Assembly: GCA_027484105.1 (NCBI GenBank)
Contig: JAIXUG010000028.1
Coordinates: 248,001 to 312,000, forward strand
DNA: 64,000 bases
Direction: 5' to 3'
Source of the DNA: Comamonadaceae bacterium
GTDB lineage: Bacteria; Pseudomonadota; Gammaproteobacteria; Burkholderiales; Burkholderiaceae_C
A program made the position numbers and the translations under genes. A model generated the notes under the pieces. The model had not been told where the DNA came from. It did no database searches and worked only from the letters and a program-made list of their open reading frames with translations. Of this stretch, positions 1 to 8,944 are shown piece after piece (the first letter of the stretch is position 1; every line of letters begins with the position of its first letter).

Positions 1-1132
1 GCTTTTCAATGGCAAAGCGCAGCAAGGCCGCAGTCCGGAAAATGCCGTGCGCAAACTTGCCATAAGGCAATGTGAGGAACAAAGCCATCACCGAGCCCAG
101 GTGCACCGCCAACATCAAAGGCATGGCCGCCGTTTGGCCCAGCAGCCAGAGCAGCAAACCCGTCACGCTGACCAAGAACAACAGGGCGATGAAACCCCGG
201 TCCATGGGCCTTTGCGCCGCGTCGCCATGGTCCGGATGACGGCGCAGGTTCAAGCGCCACAAACCGACCGTACCCACCGTCAGGCTCACCCCGCCAATGA
301 CGCCGAGCAACTTAGGCAAGGTCGTCAGGTCATAGGGTGCGGGCCAATCCAACACATAGTGGTACAGCGTGGCCACGCTGGTGGCGGCAAAGCACAGCAT
401 GAAACCGTAAAAGGTCAGGTGGTGGTAGCGCCTGCGGGCATGTGTCCAGGCGTCGTCTTCGTTGTGGCAACCCTCGCCGTGGCCGCCGTCCAGGTATTTC
501 AGGCGCAGCGCATCATGCGCCGCTTCTGCGGCAGCTGGAGAGGTCAAACCGGCCCCGCTGGTGGCAGGTGTCACCTCACGCCAAAAGCGCATCACGCCGA
601 GTGCCAGGGCCAACACCGCAAACAAAAAGATGGGCGCAAACAGGCTCACCATCAGGTTGTGAGGGAATACCGCATAGAACCCACCGGCCACGGGCGCCCC
701 CCACAGCGTGCCTTGACGCAGCATCGCCAGTGCCAAAAACAAGGCCAACCCCACAGCCAACGCCACCGACAGGGTCAAGCCATTGCGCTGGTACAGACTC
801 CCCAAGGCCGGGGGCCAGGCGTAATCGGCATAAGTCTGACCACGCACCTGGGCCATGGCCTTGGGCACGTTGATGGCGAAGTCGTGGGATGGTGCGTACT
901 GGCAAGCGTGCAAACACGCACCGCAGTTGTGGCACAGGTTCGCCATGTAATGGATGTCCGCCTTGCCAAACTCCAGGCGGCGCGTCATGGCCGGGAACAC
1001 GGCACAAAAACCTTCGCAGTAGCGGCAGCCATTGCAAATGTGCATTTGGCGGGCCACTTCGGCTTCGGGCGCGGTCAACTCGCCCAGCGCCAAGGCGCGG
1101 GCGTCACGCGTCAGGGCTTCAAGCGTTTGCAT
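1..1132 (-). CDS. tcuB: Tricarballylate utilisation protein B (TcuB/CitB family), 3' end outside window
   Basis: Membrane iron-sulfur/haem partner that reoxidises the FAD of TcuA and passes electrons to the quinone pool. The N-terminus carries two ferredoxin-like cysteine clusters, C33-x2-C36-x2-C39-x3-C43 and C67-x2-C70-x2-C73-x3-C77, consistent with two [4Fe-4S] centres. Several hydrophobic membrane segments with conserved histidines follow (for example [12 protein letters not shown]). The frame is open through base 1, so about 377 residues are present and the stop is missing; the family is about that long, so little is lost. The ATG overlaps the 3' end of tcuA by 14 nt, indicating translational coupling. 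The family assignment is firm; the exact substrate is inferred from the neighbour. Confidence 0.9.
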   Translation of the reverse strand, partial: MQTLEALTRDARALALGELTAPEAEVARQMHICNGCRYCEGFCAVFPAMTRRLEFGKADIHYMANLCHNCGACLHACQYAPSHDFAINVPKAMAQVRGQTYADYAWPPALGSLYQRNGLTLSVALAVGLALFLALAMLRQGTLWGAPVAGGFYAVFPHNLMVSLFAPIFLFAVLALALGVMRFWREVTPATSGAGLTSPAAAEAAHDALRLKYLDGGHGEGCHNEDDAWTHARRRYHHLTFYGFMLCFAATSVATLYHYVLDWPAPYDLTTLPKLLGVIGGVSLTVGTVGLWRLNLRRHPDHGDAAQRPMDRGFIALLFLVSVTGLLLWLLGQTAAMPLMLAVHLGSVMALFLTLPYGKFAHGIFRTAALLRFAIEK

Positions 1133-2561
1133 GCGTTGCTCCTTCCTTCTGGGCCATGACCGCTTTGGCCGCTTGTTCGCCCGCGATGCGGCCAAAGGCC
1201 GTGCCAATCGTCATGCCCACCCCGGCCGTGTAGCCCTTGCCCAGCACGTTGCCCGCCATCATTTCGCCCGCCACAAACAGGTTGGGGCTGGGCTGGTCCT
1301 TGAATCGCACAGCGGTGGTCTCATCGGTTTTCAATCCCAAATAGGTGAAGGTCACGCCGGGCCTGACGGCATAGGCGTAATAAGGGGCGGTGTCCAGCGG
1401 CCTGGCCCAATGGGTTTTGGCGGGCGTGACCCCTTCGGTGTGGCAGTCGTCCAGCGCGGTGTGGTCAAACGTCCCCTCACGGCAAGCGGCGTTGTAATCG
1501 TTCAGGGTTTGCATGAAAGTCGCTTCATCCAAGCCCAACTTGTGGGCCAACTCGGGCAGGCTGTCCGCCTTGGTGCCTTCAAACACCGGCGGCATGAAAC
1601 GGCCAATGGCTTTGGCATCGATGATGGAATAGGCCACCTGCCCCGGTTGTTGCGCCACCAAACGGCCCCAAATGGCATAGCGCTTGGGCCAGAAGTCTTC
1701 ACCCTCGTCGTAAAAACGGCGCCCCTCGCGGTTGACCACCACGCCCAAGGACACACAATCGATGCGGGTGCAAATACCGCCGTCGTACAAAGGCGCTCGC
1801 GCATCGATGGCCACCATGTGCGCCTGCGTGGGGTCGCCAATGCGGTCAGCGCCCTGGTCCAGCATGTGTTTGAGCAAGACCCCCTGGTTGAAGCGCGTGC
1901 CCCGAATCAAGAATTGATCGGCCGGGTACTCGCCGCGCTCGTTTTGGCCCCAGGCCTCGCGCAGCCATTCGCGGTTGGATTCAAACCCCCCCGCAGCCAT
2001 CACGCAGGCACGGGCCTCGACGCGTTCGCGCCGAACGCTGCCATCGGCCTGCTTGTGCATGACCGATGCGGCCACAAAACGCCCCTCGTCCAGCTCGACC
2101 GCATCGACTTCGGCGTTGTAGTAGATCTGGACGCCCAGCTTTTCGGCGCTGCGGTAAAAAGCATTGACCAAGGCCTTGCCCCCGCCCATGAAGAAGGCAT
2201 TGGTGCGGGCCGTGTGCAATGCCCCGGACAAAGACGGCTGAAAGCGCACACCATGCTTGACCATCCAGGGCCTGCAGGTGGCCGAATGTCGGATCGCCAG
2301 ACGCGCCAGATGCTCGTTGGTCAAACCGCCAGTGACCTTCAAAAGGTCTTGCCAAAACTCTTCTTCCGGGTAGGCATCGACCAGCACATCTTGCGGCGCA
2401 TCGTGCATGCAGCGCAAATTGCGGGTGTGGCCAGAATTGCCACCACGCCACTCACGCGGGGCCGACTCCAGCAGCATCACGCTGGCGCCCGCCTCTCGGG
2501 CCATCAAAGCCGCACACAGGGCCGCGTTGCCGCCGCCAATCACCAAAACATCGACCGTCAT
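1119..2561 (-). CDS. tcuA: FAD-dependent tricarballylate dehydrogenase
   Basis: 480 aa flavoprotein of the succinate dehydrogenase/fumarate reductase flavoprotein superfamily. TcuA oxidises tricarballylate to cis-aconitate. The N-terminus [20 protein letters not shown] is the Rossmann FAD-binding motif, followed by the TcuA-typical [13 protein letters not shown] segment. A C-terminal FAD-contacting stretch ([19 protein letters not shown]) is present. I chose ATG 2561 because the FAD motif begins within four residues of it; an in-frame ATG 30 nt upstream adds residues not typical of the family. It lies in a minus-strand cluster with tcuB, an SDR, a Bug protein and a PrpF-like isomerase. Related flavoproteins can act on other tricarboxylates, so the natural substrate is not certain. 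Confidence 0.88.
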   Translation of the reverse strand: MTVDVLVIGGGNAALCAALMAREAGASVMLLESAPREWRGGNSGHTRNLRCMHDAPQDVLVDAYPEEEFWQDLLKVTGGLTNEHLARLAIRHSATCRPWMVKHGVRFQPSLSGALHTARTNAFFMGGGKALVNAFYRSAEKLGVQIYYNAEVDAVELDEGRFVAASVMHKQADGSVRRERVEARACVMAAGGFESNREWLREAWGQNERGEYPADQFLIRGTRFNQGVLLKHMLDQGADRIGDPTQAHMVAIDARAPLYDGGICTRIDCVSLGVVVNREGRRFYDEGEDFWPKRYAIWGRLVAQQPGQVAYSIIDAKAIGRFMPPVFEGTKADSLPELAHKLGLDEATFMQTLNDYNAACREGTFDHTALDDCHTEGVTPAKTHWARPLDTAPYYAYAVRPGVTFTYLGLKTDETTAVRFKDQPSPNLFVAGEMMAGNVLGKGYTAGVGMTIGTAFGRIAGEQAAKAVMAQKEGATHANA

Positions 2562-2606
2562 AAACACTTTCAGGGCAAAGGCACAGGGCACGAAGCCCGG
2601 GTCAGA

Positions 2607-3362
2607 TCAGAACTGGTACTTGCGCAAACCACCATCCACCGGGATCACCGCACCCGTGATGTAACTGGCCAAAGGCGAGGCCAGGAAGGTGACCAAGTTC
2701 GCCATGTCTTCCGGCTCGCCATAACGTCCCATCGGGATTTCGTTCTCGCACTGCCACTGGCGGTATTCGGGGGTGTAGTTGCGGAAAATTTGTTCTGAAT
2801 GGATACGCCCTGGCGGGACGCAATTGACGGTGACACCGTGCTTACCCACCATGCGCGACAAACCCTTAGCCCAGCTGTGCATGCCCGCCTTGGCGCAAAA
2901 AGCGCCATTGGTGTGCTCGGGTTCGCTCTTGCCGGTGATGTTGATGATGCGGCCCCATTGGCGCGCAATCATCTGGTCAATCAAGGCGTCGGCCACTTGG
3001 CGCGGACGGTGAAAGTTCAATGTGATGGCTTCTTGCCAGGCCTCTTCGCTCACATGCAACTCCTTGAAACTGCGCGAACCCCCGGCGTTGTTCACCAAAA
3101 TGTCCACGCTGCCCAGACCCGCCAAAGCCGCCTCGGCCAGGCGTTTGGCCGCGTCATCGGCGTACAAGTCCGATTCAATGATCACCGGCGCATGCCCACC
3201 AGCGGCCACAATTTCGTCCGCCAACTCGCGCAACTTGTCCACGCGCCGTGCGGACACGGCCACACGCACGCCCTCTGCAGCCAAGGCCTTGGCGATGCCG
3301 CGCCCAATGCCCACGCTGGCCCCCGTCACAAGAGCGGTTTTGTCTTTGAGTTGCAAGTCCAT
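2607..3362 (-). CDS. SDR family oxidoreductase lacking the canonical catalytic tyrosine
   Basis: 251 aa classical-length short-chain dehydrogenase. The cofactor motif TGASVGIGRG (about residues 12-21) and the NNAG motif are intact, and the C-terminus ITGAVIPVDGGLRKYQF is typical of FabG-like SDRs. The active-site YxxxK motif reads AFCAK, so the tyrosine position is alanine while the lysine is kept; a serine is available in GKSEPE. ATG 3362 is chosen because GGGAG lies seven bases upstream. An ATG 12 nt further upstream is the alternative. It probably belongs to the tcu cluster. The substrate is unknown, and without the tyrosine normal SDR chemistry should not be assumed. Confidence 0.8.
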   Translation of the reverse strand: MDLQLKDKTALVTGASVGIGRGIAKALAAEGVRVAVSARRVDKLRELADEIVAAGGHAPVIIESDLYADDAAKRLAEAALAGLGSVDILVNNAGGSRSFKELHVSEEAWQEAITLNFHRPRQVADALIDQMIARQWGRIINITGKSEPEHTNGAFCAKAGMHSWAKGLSRMVGKHGVTVNCVPPGRIHSEQIFRNYTPEYRQWQCENEIPMGRYGEPEDMANLVTFLASPLASYITGAVIPVDGGLRKYQF

Positions 3363-3478
3363 GAAAACTCCCATTTGAAAATCAGGCTTCAAATGTATGC
3401 CCTGAACGCCTGGCTGTGCACCAGGATCCAAGGATGGGGGTATCATGAAATGTGATGGCAAAGGTTTTGTAGACGGGT

Positions 3479-4441
3479 TCAATCCGCCGAAAGTTTGGCC
3501 TGTTGAACCACCCGTCTCCACTTGGCCAGGTCATCGCGCACCAGGGTTTTCAGCTCGTCGGGCGTGCTGGTTTCAACATCGGCGCCCTGCGCTTCGATGC
3601 GAGCGACCGTGTCCTTGTCGTTGAGCACTTGATTGAGTGCCGCATTGAGTTTAGTGACCACCGCTTTGGGCGTTTTGGCCGGGACAAACAGGGCATACCA
3701 CTGCGTCACGTCCACCCCGGCAACACCCAGCTCCTTCAGGGTTGGCACTCCGGGCAAAGCAGGGGAGCGGCGACTGCCCGCAATGCCAACGGCGTGCAAC
3801 TTGCCAGACTTGACATGTGGCAGTGCTGTGAAAAGGCTGGGGAACATGATGTGCGTGTGACCGGCAACCGTGTCGTTGACCGCTGGCGCAGAACCTTTGT
3901 AAGGCACATGCATCCAGGAAGCCTTCATGCTGAGCTTGTAGAGTTCAGCAGCAAAATGTGGCGCCGTGCCATTGCCCGCCGAGGCATAACTCAGTTTGCC
4001 GTCTTGCGCCTGAATGGACGCCAAAACCGTCTTGGCATCTGCGGCCTTCAACTGTGAGGTGACCACCATCAAAGTGGGTGAATACCCCACAAGACCCACA
4101 GGCTCGAAATCACTGACCGGGTCGTAACGCAGCTTTTGCAAAGCGGGATTCATCGCATGGGTCGCCACATACCCAAAGAGCACGGTGTGACCGTCTGCTG
4201 GTGCGCGGGCCACAAACTCAGAAGCAATGGCGCCATTGGCGCCCGCTTTGTTCTCCACGATCACCGACTGCCCCAGCAGAGGCGCCATTTTTTGGGCGAT
4301 GACGCGGGCCATGGCGTCGTTACCGCCCCCTGCAGCAGTGGGCACAACAAGGGTGACCGTTTTGTCAGGGTAAGCGAAGGCCAGTGCCGATGAAGTCAAA
4401 GCCAGAGCGGTCACTGTCTTTTTGAAAATGCGCGAATACAT
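3479..4441 (-). CDS. Bug-family tripartite tricarboxylate transporter substrate-binding protein (TctC-like)
   Basis: 320 aa periplasmic binding protein. Residues 1-23 form a Sec signal peptide (two lysines, then a hydrophobic core ending SALAFA), followed by YPDKTVTLVVPTAAGGGNDA, the hallmark first strand and loop of Bug/TctC proteins that contacts carboxylate ligands. The start is supported by AAGGAAC upstream. No TctA or TctB membrane subunits are nearby, so this is an orphan receptor, as is common in Comamonadaceae. Position between the tcu genes and the PrpF-like isomerase suggests a tri- or dicarboxylate ligand; that is inference from context. Confidence 0.9.
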   Translation of the reverse strand: MYSRIFKKTVTALALTSSALAFAYPDKTVTLVVPTAAGGGNDAMARVIAQKMAPLLGQSVIVENKAGANGAIASEFVARAPADGHTVLFGYVATHAMNPALQKLRYDPVSDFEPVGLVGYSPTLMVVTSQLKAADAKTVLASIQAQDGKLSYASAGNGTAPHFAAELYKLSMKASWMHVPYKGSAPAVNDTVAGHTHIMFPSLFTALPHVKSGKLHAVGIAGSRRSPALPGVPTLKELGVAGVDVTQWYALFVPAKTPKAVVTKLNAALNQVLNDKDTVARIEAQGADVETSTPDELKTLVRDDLAKWRRVVQQAKLSAD

Positions 4442-4450
4442 GAGAGTTCC

Positions 4451-5524
4451 TTAAGAAAAAACCAAATCAGCGGGAAGTTGTAAGGCGCCTTCCATGATTT
4501 TTCGAACGGTACGAACCACGGATGCCCGAACCACTTGCAGCTGGCCAGCTTGTGTCCGGACCTCCGCAGCAATTTGAATCACACCCGAGGGGTGCGCCAC
4601 TTTGAAAACTTGCTCCCCCTCGATGCACTCCGAGCGGCTGGCCACCGTACCGGGCAAAGCAAACGCAGTCACCACACCGATCGCGCCTGTGACGGCATGG
4701 GCGGTATGGCACTTCCAGGGCGTGAAGTAGCGTGACACGATGGTCATGGGGTCTTGACCTGGACTGACCAGCACTGGCTTGGGCAGCACACTGGCCGAGA
4801 CATCACCCAAGCCCATGAGGCGACCGGCTTGCAGCCGAATGCGTTCCATGCGGGCCAAAAGATCGGGCATGGCATCGAGTTCAGAGGCGCTCTCCGTGCC
4901 GGTGACGCCCAAGCTGTGGGCAGGCATCAAGACTATGGGCATCGCTGCATCGATGCAGGTGACCTCCACCCCGTCGATCAGGTTGATGCGTGCACCCGTG
5001 GGAAAAAGTTTTCCGGTCACGCCGCCCCATGCGTCCAAAAAGTTCAAGTAGACCGGTGCAGCGGTACCCGCCACCCCATCCATGCTGATGTTGCCGTCGT
5101 AAACCACTTGACCATGGGGGGTGTGAATTTGCACATCAATGCGTGCACCGGTATTGACGTTGTGCACACGCACCGAAGTCATGCCCTCTGTGGCCGCAAT
5201 CAAGCCTTGCTCTACGGCAAATGGCGCCACACCCGCCAACATGTTCCCGCAATTGGGTCGGGTGTCCACCCCGTTGGGGCCCACCTGGGCAAACAGGTAA
5301 TCCACGTCGCAGTCGACGCGAGAGGATCTTGAAACCATGGCGACCTTGCTGGTCAATGTGGTGCCGCCACCGAGTCCGTTGATCTGTGAAGGATCGGCTG
5401 CGCCAATGGCGCTTTGCAAAACACGATCTCTCAAGTGATCGTCTTTGGGCAACCATTCACGAAGGAAGAAAGGGCCGCGTGAAGTTCCTGAACGCATCAG
5501 AACACAAGGCAATGAAGTAGTCAT
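4451..5524 (-). CDS. PrpF/GalD-family aconitate-type isomerase
   Basis: 357 aa member of the PrpF family (diaminopimelate-epimerase fold), which includes 2-methylaconitate isomerase, 4-oxalomesaconate tautomerase and aconitate isomerases. Visible signatures: the N-terminal LMRSGTSRGPFF, the GGGTTLTSKVAM loop and TRPNCGNMLAGVAPFAVE containing the catalytic-site cysteine of the family. It sits 9 nt from the Bug gene in the same orientation and is divergent from a LysR regulator. Beside tcuAB an isomerisation of aconitate (cis/trans) is the simplest reading; 4-oxalomesaconate tautomerase from aromatic catabolism is the main alternative, but no ring-cleavage genes are nearby. Confidence 0.82.
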   Translation of the reverse strand: MTTSLPCVLMRSGTSRGPFFLREWLPKDDHLRDRVLQSAIGAADPSQINGLGGGTTLTSKVAMVSRSSRVDCDVDYLFAQVGPNGVDTRPNCGNMLAGVAPFAVEQGLIAATEGMTSVRVHNVNTGARIDVQIHTPHGQVVYDGNISMDGVAGTAAPVYLNFLDAWGGVTGKLFPTGARINLIDGVEVTCIDAAMPIVLMPAHSLGVTGTESASELDAMPDLLARMERIRLQAGRLMGLGDVSASVLPKPVLVSPGQDPMTIVSRYFTPWKCHTAHAVTGAIGVVTAFALPGTVASRSECIEGEQVFKVAHPSGVIQIAAEVRTQAGQLQVVRASVVRTVRKIMEGALQLPADLVFS

Positions 5525-5561
5525 GGGTGCGGATGATGCGACCTGTGTAGAATTTTGTGAA

Positions 5562-5588
5562 TTGCATTTTTAAAAAGTATTGATGCAA
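5562..5588. promoter_or_regulatory. Candidate LysR operator in the divergent prpF-like/lysR intergenic region
   Basis: The 86-nt gap between the two divergent genes contains the inverted repeat TTGCAT, 15 nt, ATGCAA, with an AT-rich spacer. Size and position fit a LysR-type site controlling both promoters. No binding data; pattern and position only. Confidence 0.4.
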
Positions 5589-5610
5589 AAAACACAACAC
5601 TGAAACTGAC

Positions 5611-6534
5611 ATGAACATCAACTTCGATTTGCACGACCTGCAGGCTTTTTCTGCTGCAGCCGAACTGGGCAACTTCCGCAAAGCAGCCGAAGCCGTGCAC
5701 ATTTCACAACCGGCTTTCAGCCGTCGCATCGACAAACTCGAAAACGCTCTGGGTGTGAAATTGATCGACAGAAGCACGCGCAGCATGAGCCTGACGGGCG
5801 TGGGGCGAGACTTCGCACGCAAGGTGCGCCTGTTGCTTGACGATCTGGATGAAACCTTGCTGGGGATTCAGGAAGTCGGTGGAGCGCGCATGGGCGAAGT
5901 CACCGTCGCCTGCGTCCCTTCTGCTGTTTACTACTTCTTGCCACAAGTCCTGCGCACTTACCACGCCAGGTTTCCACGCATCCGCATCAAGGTGCACGAT
6001 GCAAGCGCCAATGAGGTCCTGTCGGTCGTCGCCAGCGGCGAAGCCGACTTCGGGGTCAACTTCATGGGCAACGACGAACCCGGAATTGAATTTCGCAGCA
6101 TTCTGGAAGAGCGTTTTGTCGCCGCCTGCAGAAAGGACCACCCGCTGGCCAAAAAAAGAAAGGTCAGCTGGCAAGAACTGGGGCAATACGACTTCATGTC
6201 TGTGTCCAAATCTTCGGGCAATCGCATGTTGCTCGATTTGGCCTTGGCCTCTGCAGATCAACGACCGCAAAGCATTTACGAAGCCCAACATGTCACAACC
6301 TTGCTGGGTTTGGTCGAAGCAGGCATGGGTGTGGCTGCCGTACCGTCTTTGGCCATGCCCAGCGCAGATCACCCGGTGTTGGCCAGCGTGCCTTTGTTCG
6401 ACCCCATCATCACAAGGCGCATTGGACTGATTCGACGCAAGGGCCGCAGCTTCACCCCGGCAGCCGAAAAACTGTATGAGTTGCTGCTCGGCCTGCGCCC
6501 AGGCCAAGGCCGCAAATCCCTGACCAAGACGTGA
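5611..6534 (+). CDS. LysR-family transcriptional regulator, probable regulator of the tcu/prpF-like cluster
   Basis: 307 aa. The N-terminal winged HTH (about residues 5-64) reads LHDLQAFSAAAELGNFRKAA with the recognition helix in HISQPAFSRRIDKLE. The C-terminal two-subdomain effector-binding fold covers about residues 90-300. It is divergently transcribed from the PrpF-like gene with 86 nt between starts, the classical arrangement in which a LysR protein controls its neighbour and itself. The effector is probably a tricarboxylate, inferred from the adjacent genes. It converges on the next lysR gene, with 4 nt between the stops. Confidence 0.88.
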   Translation: MNINFDLHDLQAFSAAAELGNFRKAAEAVHISQPAFSRRIDKLENALGVKLIDRSTRSMSLTGVGRDFARKVRLLLDDLDETLLGIQEVGGARMGEVTVACVPSAVYYFLPQVLRTYHARFPRIRIKVHDASANEVLSVVASGEADFGVNFMGNDEPGIEFRSILEERFVAACRKDHPLAKKRKVSWQELGQYDFMSVSKSSGNRMLLDLALASADQRPQSIYEAQHVTTLLGLVEAGMGVAAVPSLAMPSADHPVLASVPLFDPIITRRIGLIRRKGRSFTPAAEKLYELLLGLRPGQGRKSLTKT

Positions 6535-6538
6535 TGGC

Positions 6539-7519
6539 TTAACTCTCTGCTTCAGAGTTGGGTGACGGAGCGCTCAGGCTCGCGCCCAGCCAGACCCCTG
6601 ACCGCACCAAAGTGCGCACACAGTCAGCCAAAACCACGCGGGTCGCCAAGGCGGCTGGGGACAATTCATCCTCCGACAAACCACATAAAAAATTCACGCG
6701 CCGGACTTGATGGTCGCTGATGCGGGCCATGCCAAAGCGCTCGGCGGCACCGGGTATGCGCGCGACTGCAGACCAAGGTTGCAGCGTAGAACCCAGTCCA
6801 GCGCCCACGGCGTCCATCAGCATGGCCAAGGAGTCCATTTCCATGACCACACGGGGGTCCACTTTGGCGCGCGCAAATGCCACATTCAGGCCACTGCGCA
6901 AGCCATGCGGGCCCGTCGGCAAAATCAGCGGCTCATCGCACAGCTGGGACATGCGCAGGCTCTGTGGCGATTTTTGGGCTCTGTGAGAGCGCGCAGAAAT
7001 CAGGAAAATATCCTCTTCAATCAGCGGCAAAACACTCCAGCGCCGGGCCGATTGCAAGGATTGGCCACCGGCCATCGGCAAATCAAACAGCACCGCCAAA
7101 TCAAGTTGCCGCGCATTGAGCATGACCGACAAGTGCCCCGAGAGGCTTTCGACCATGTGCAGACGGACATCCGGGTAACGCTCACGCATGGCCTGCATCA
7201 AGGGCAAGCCCAGCACAGCTGCCGTGGTGGGGGCCAAGCCCACACTGACCGTGCCGGACAAACGGGCCTGCTGGGCGGCGCGAATGGCCTGCTCGGCATG
7301 CCGCAGGGTCAATTGCGCCTCGCGGAAAAAGGCCACACCCGCCTCGGTGGGCGTCACGCCCTGAGGGGAGCGCTGCAGCAACCGTGTGCTGAGCTCTCCT
7401 TCCAAGCGGGTGATTTGCTGGCTCAGGGCCGACTGCACCAGGTCCAGGTCCAAAGCGGCCCGGCTGATGCTGCCCAACTCCACCACCCGCACAAAATACC
7501 GCAGTTGTCGCAGTTCCAT
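6539..7519 (-). CDS. LysR-family transcriptional regulator (NAC/Cbl-like subgroup)
   Basis: 326 aa. It begins MELRQLRYFVRVVELGSISR, a standard LysR HTH start; the recognition helix lies in VQSALSQQITRLEGEL. The effector domain includes SGTVSVGLAPTTAAVLGLP and a TGPHGLRSGL segment similar to the NAC/Cbl-type group. An open frame extends 40 codons further upstream into the DUF3422 gene, but ATG 7519 gives the family-standard N-terminus. The DUF3422 stop is 4 nt before this ATG, so the two are probably cotranscribed. Target genes cannot be told from the sequence. Confidence 0.85.
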   Translation of the reverse strand: MELRQLRYFVRVVELGSISRAALDLDLVQSALSQQITRLEGELSTRLLQRSPQGVTPTEAGVAFFREAQLTLRHAEQAIRAAQQARLSGTVSVGLAPTTAAVLGLPLMQAMRERYPDVRLHMVESLSGHLSVMLNARQLDLAVLFDLPMAGGQSLQSARRWSVLPLIEEDIFLISARSHRAQKSPQSLRMSQLCDEPLILPTGPHGLRSGLNVAFARAKVDPRVVMEMDSLAMLMDAVGAGLGSTLQPWSAVARIPGAAERFGMARISDHQVRRVNFLCGLSEDELSPAALATRVVLADCVRTLVRSGVWLGASLSAPSPNSEAES

Positions 7520-7523
7520 GAGG

Positions 7524-8858
7524 TCAAGCGTCCGATCGGTGCAGTTTTTCTTGGATTTTTTGGCGGCTGCGCCAAACGCTCCACAACACCAAAGGCAGAA
7601 GCAAAGCCACCGACATTTCAGGGTTGAAGGGCAGACCATAGGCCTGCAAGCCCTTGAAGGCGTAGAGCAGCAAGCTCACCACGTAATAAGAGATGGCGGC
7701 CATGGACAAGCCCTCCACCGTCACCTGCAAGCGCAGCTGCAACTCTTGACCACGGGTCAGCTTTTCCAGCAGCACCTGGTTTTGCGCTTCGGTGGCAATG
7801 TCCACACGGGTGCGCAACAAGGCGCTGGTGCGCGAGACCCGCTCAGCCAAGGATGCCAAGCGTTTTTCGGTGGCCATCACAGTGGCCATGGCCGGTGACA
7901 AGCGCCGCTGCATGAATTCACCCAGGGTTTGAATGCCTGAAATCGGCCGCTCCCGCAACTCGGCCAGGCGTTGGCTGACCAGGGAGTCGTAGGCGCGAGT
8001 GGCAGAAAACCTGAACCCGTGCTCAGCCGTTGCACGCTCAATGCGGGCGGCCAAGGACACCAGCAAATCCAGCAAGGCCTGATCGCTTTCACCCTTGCGC
8101 TCCAGCAAACCCGTGATGTCGGCCAACTGTCCCTCAGCGGAAGACAACATGGCAGACAGGTTTTTGGCCACCGGCAAGCCGCGCAAAGCCATCAGCCGGT
8201 AGGTCTCCAGCTCCAGCAAGCGCTGCGACACGCGACCGGCCCGAGCCTCGGAAGTCTCGGGCGGTGCCAACACCAGCATGCGCTCAAAACCATCGTCTCC
8301 AATCCGGAAATGCGTGAGGATGCACGAATGCGACAAGCCCTCTGCGGTGTTGCCCATGCGGGAGGCCAACATGATGCCAGGCCCCAACCAGCTTTGGGCC
8401 TGGGCCATCAGATCGGGCGAAGACAGGTCTGCACACAGCATGCCCAACTGGATGGCCGCCATGGTTTGGCCCGGCAAACCCCGCAGCCATTCGGTGCCCA
8501 CCGCCACGTGCGGCGCCAACTCAGGCAGGTCTGCGCCCCAATGCGCATGGGCGGGCAGGTTCTGGACGATGGAATAGCGGGTGAACTCGGTGTGACGCTC
8601 CCACTTCACAGTGAAATGGTCGCAACGCAAACGCAAAAAATTGCCCTGCAGGCGACTCAGTTCCAAATCGGCATGGCCCGGCAGTTGCCGCAGGTGGGCC
8701 CACTCCTGTTCACGCGAAACCCCTTCATTGAGCAAAGCCACATACACGATCAACGCCGGCAGCCTGACATGGGCAGGTGGGCGGGCATGGACTTCGTTGT
8801 GCAACTCTCGCCGCTGGGCGTCTTCTGGTGGCAAAAAGCGGGAAGTGATTTCGTTCAT
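7524..8858 (-). CDS. DUF3422 family membrane-anchored protein
   Basis: 444 aa. The N-terminus ELHNEVHARPPAHVRLPALI is the hallmark of DUF3422 proteins, widespread in alpha- and betaproteobacteria. The middle is rich in helical, charged segments with coiled-coil character (about residues 230-390). Two hydrophobic segments near the C-terminus (AAISYYVVSLLLYAFKGLQ and MSVALLLPLVLWSVW) suggest a membrane anchor. ATG 8858 is used because the conserved domain starts directly after it; the frame is open a further 53 codons upstream without family resemblance. Function is unknown. Confidence 0.85.
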   Translation of the reverse strand: MNEITSRFLPPEDAQRRELHNEVHARPPAHVRLPALIVYVALLNEGVSREQEWAHLRQLPGHADLELSRLQGNFLRLRCDHFTVKWERHTEFTRYSIVQNLPAHAHWGADLPELAPHVAVGTEWLRGLPGQTMAAIQLGMLCADLSSPDLMAQAQSWLGPGIMLASRMGNTAEGLSHSCILTHFRIGDDGFERMLVLAPPETSEARAGRVSQRLLELETYRLMALRGLPVAKNLSAMLSSAEGQLADITGLLERKGESDQALLDLLVSLAARIERATAEHGFRFSATRAYDSLVSQRLAELRERPISGIQTLGEFMQRRLSPAMATVMATEKRLASLAERVSRTSALLRTRVDIATEAQNQVLLEKLTRGQELQLRLQVTVEGLSMAAISYYVVSLLLYAFKGLQAYGLPFNPEMSVALLLPLVLWSVWRSRQKIQEKLHRSDA

Positions 8859-8944
8859 GGGACTATTCTGACCGAGCTTGCAGCCACATGCCATGGACGC
8901 CACGAGAAATCTCAAGCGCCAACCCCAATCCCGTCCATGACCAA

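Noticed and set aside
47..1159. Plus-strand open frame of 370 codons at the left end
   Set aside because: The opposite strand encodes TcuB with clear iron-sulfur motifs; the plus frame has no family features.
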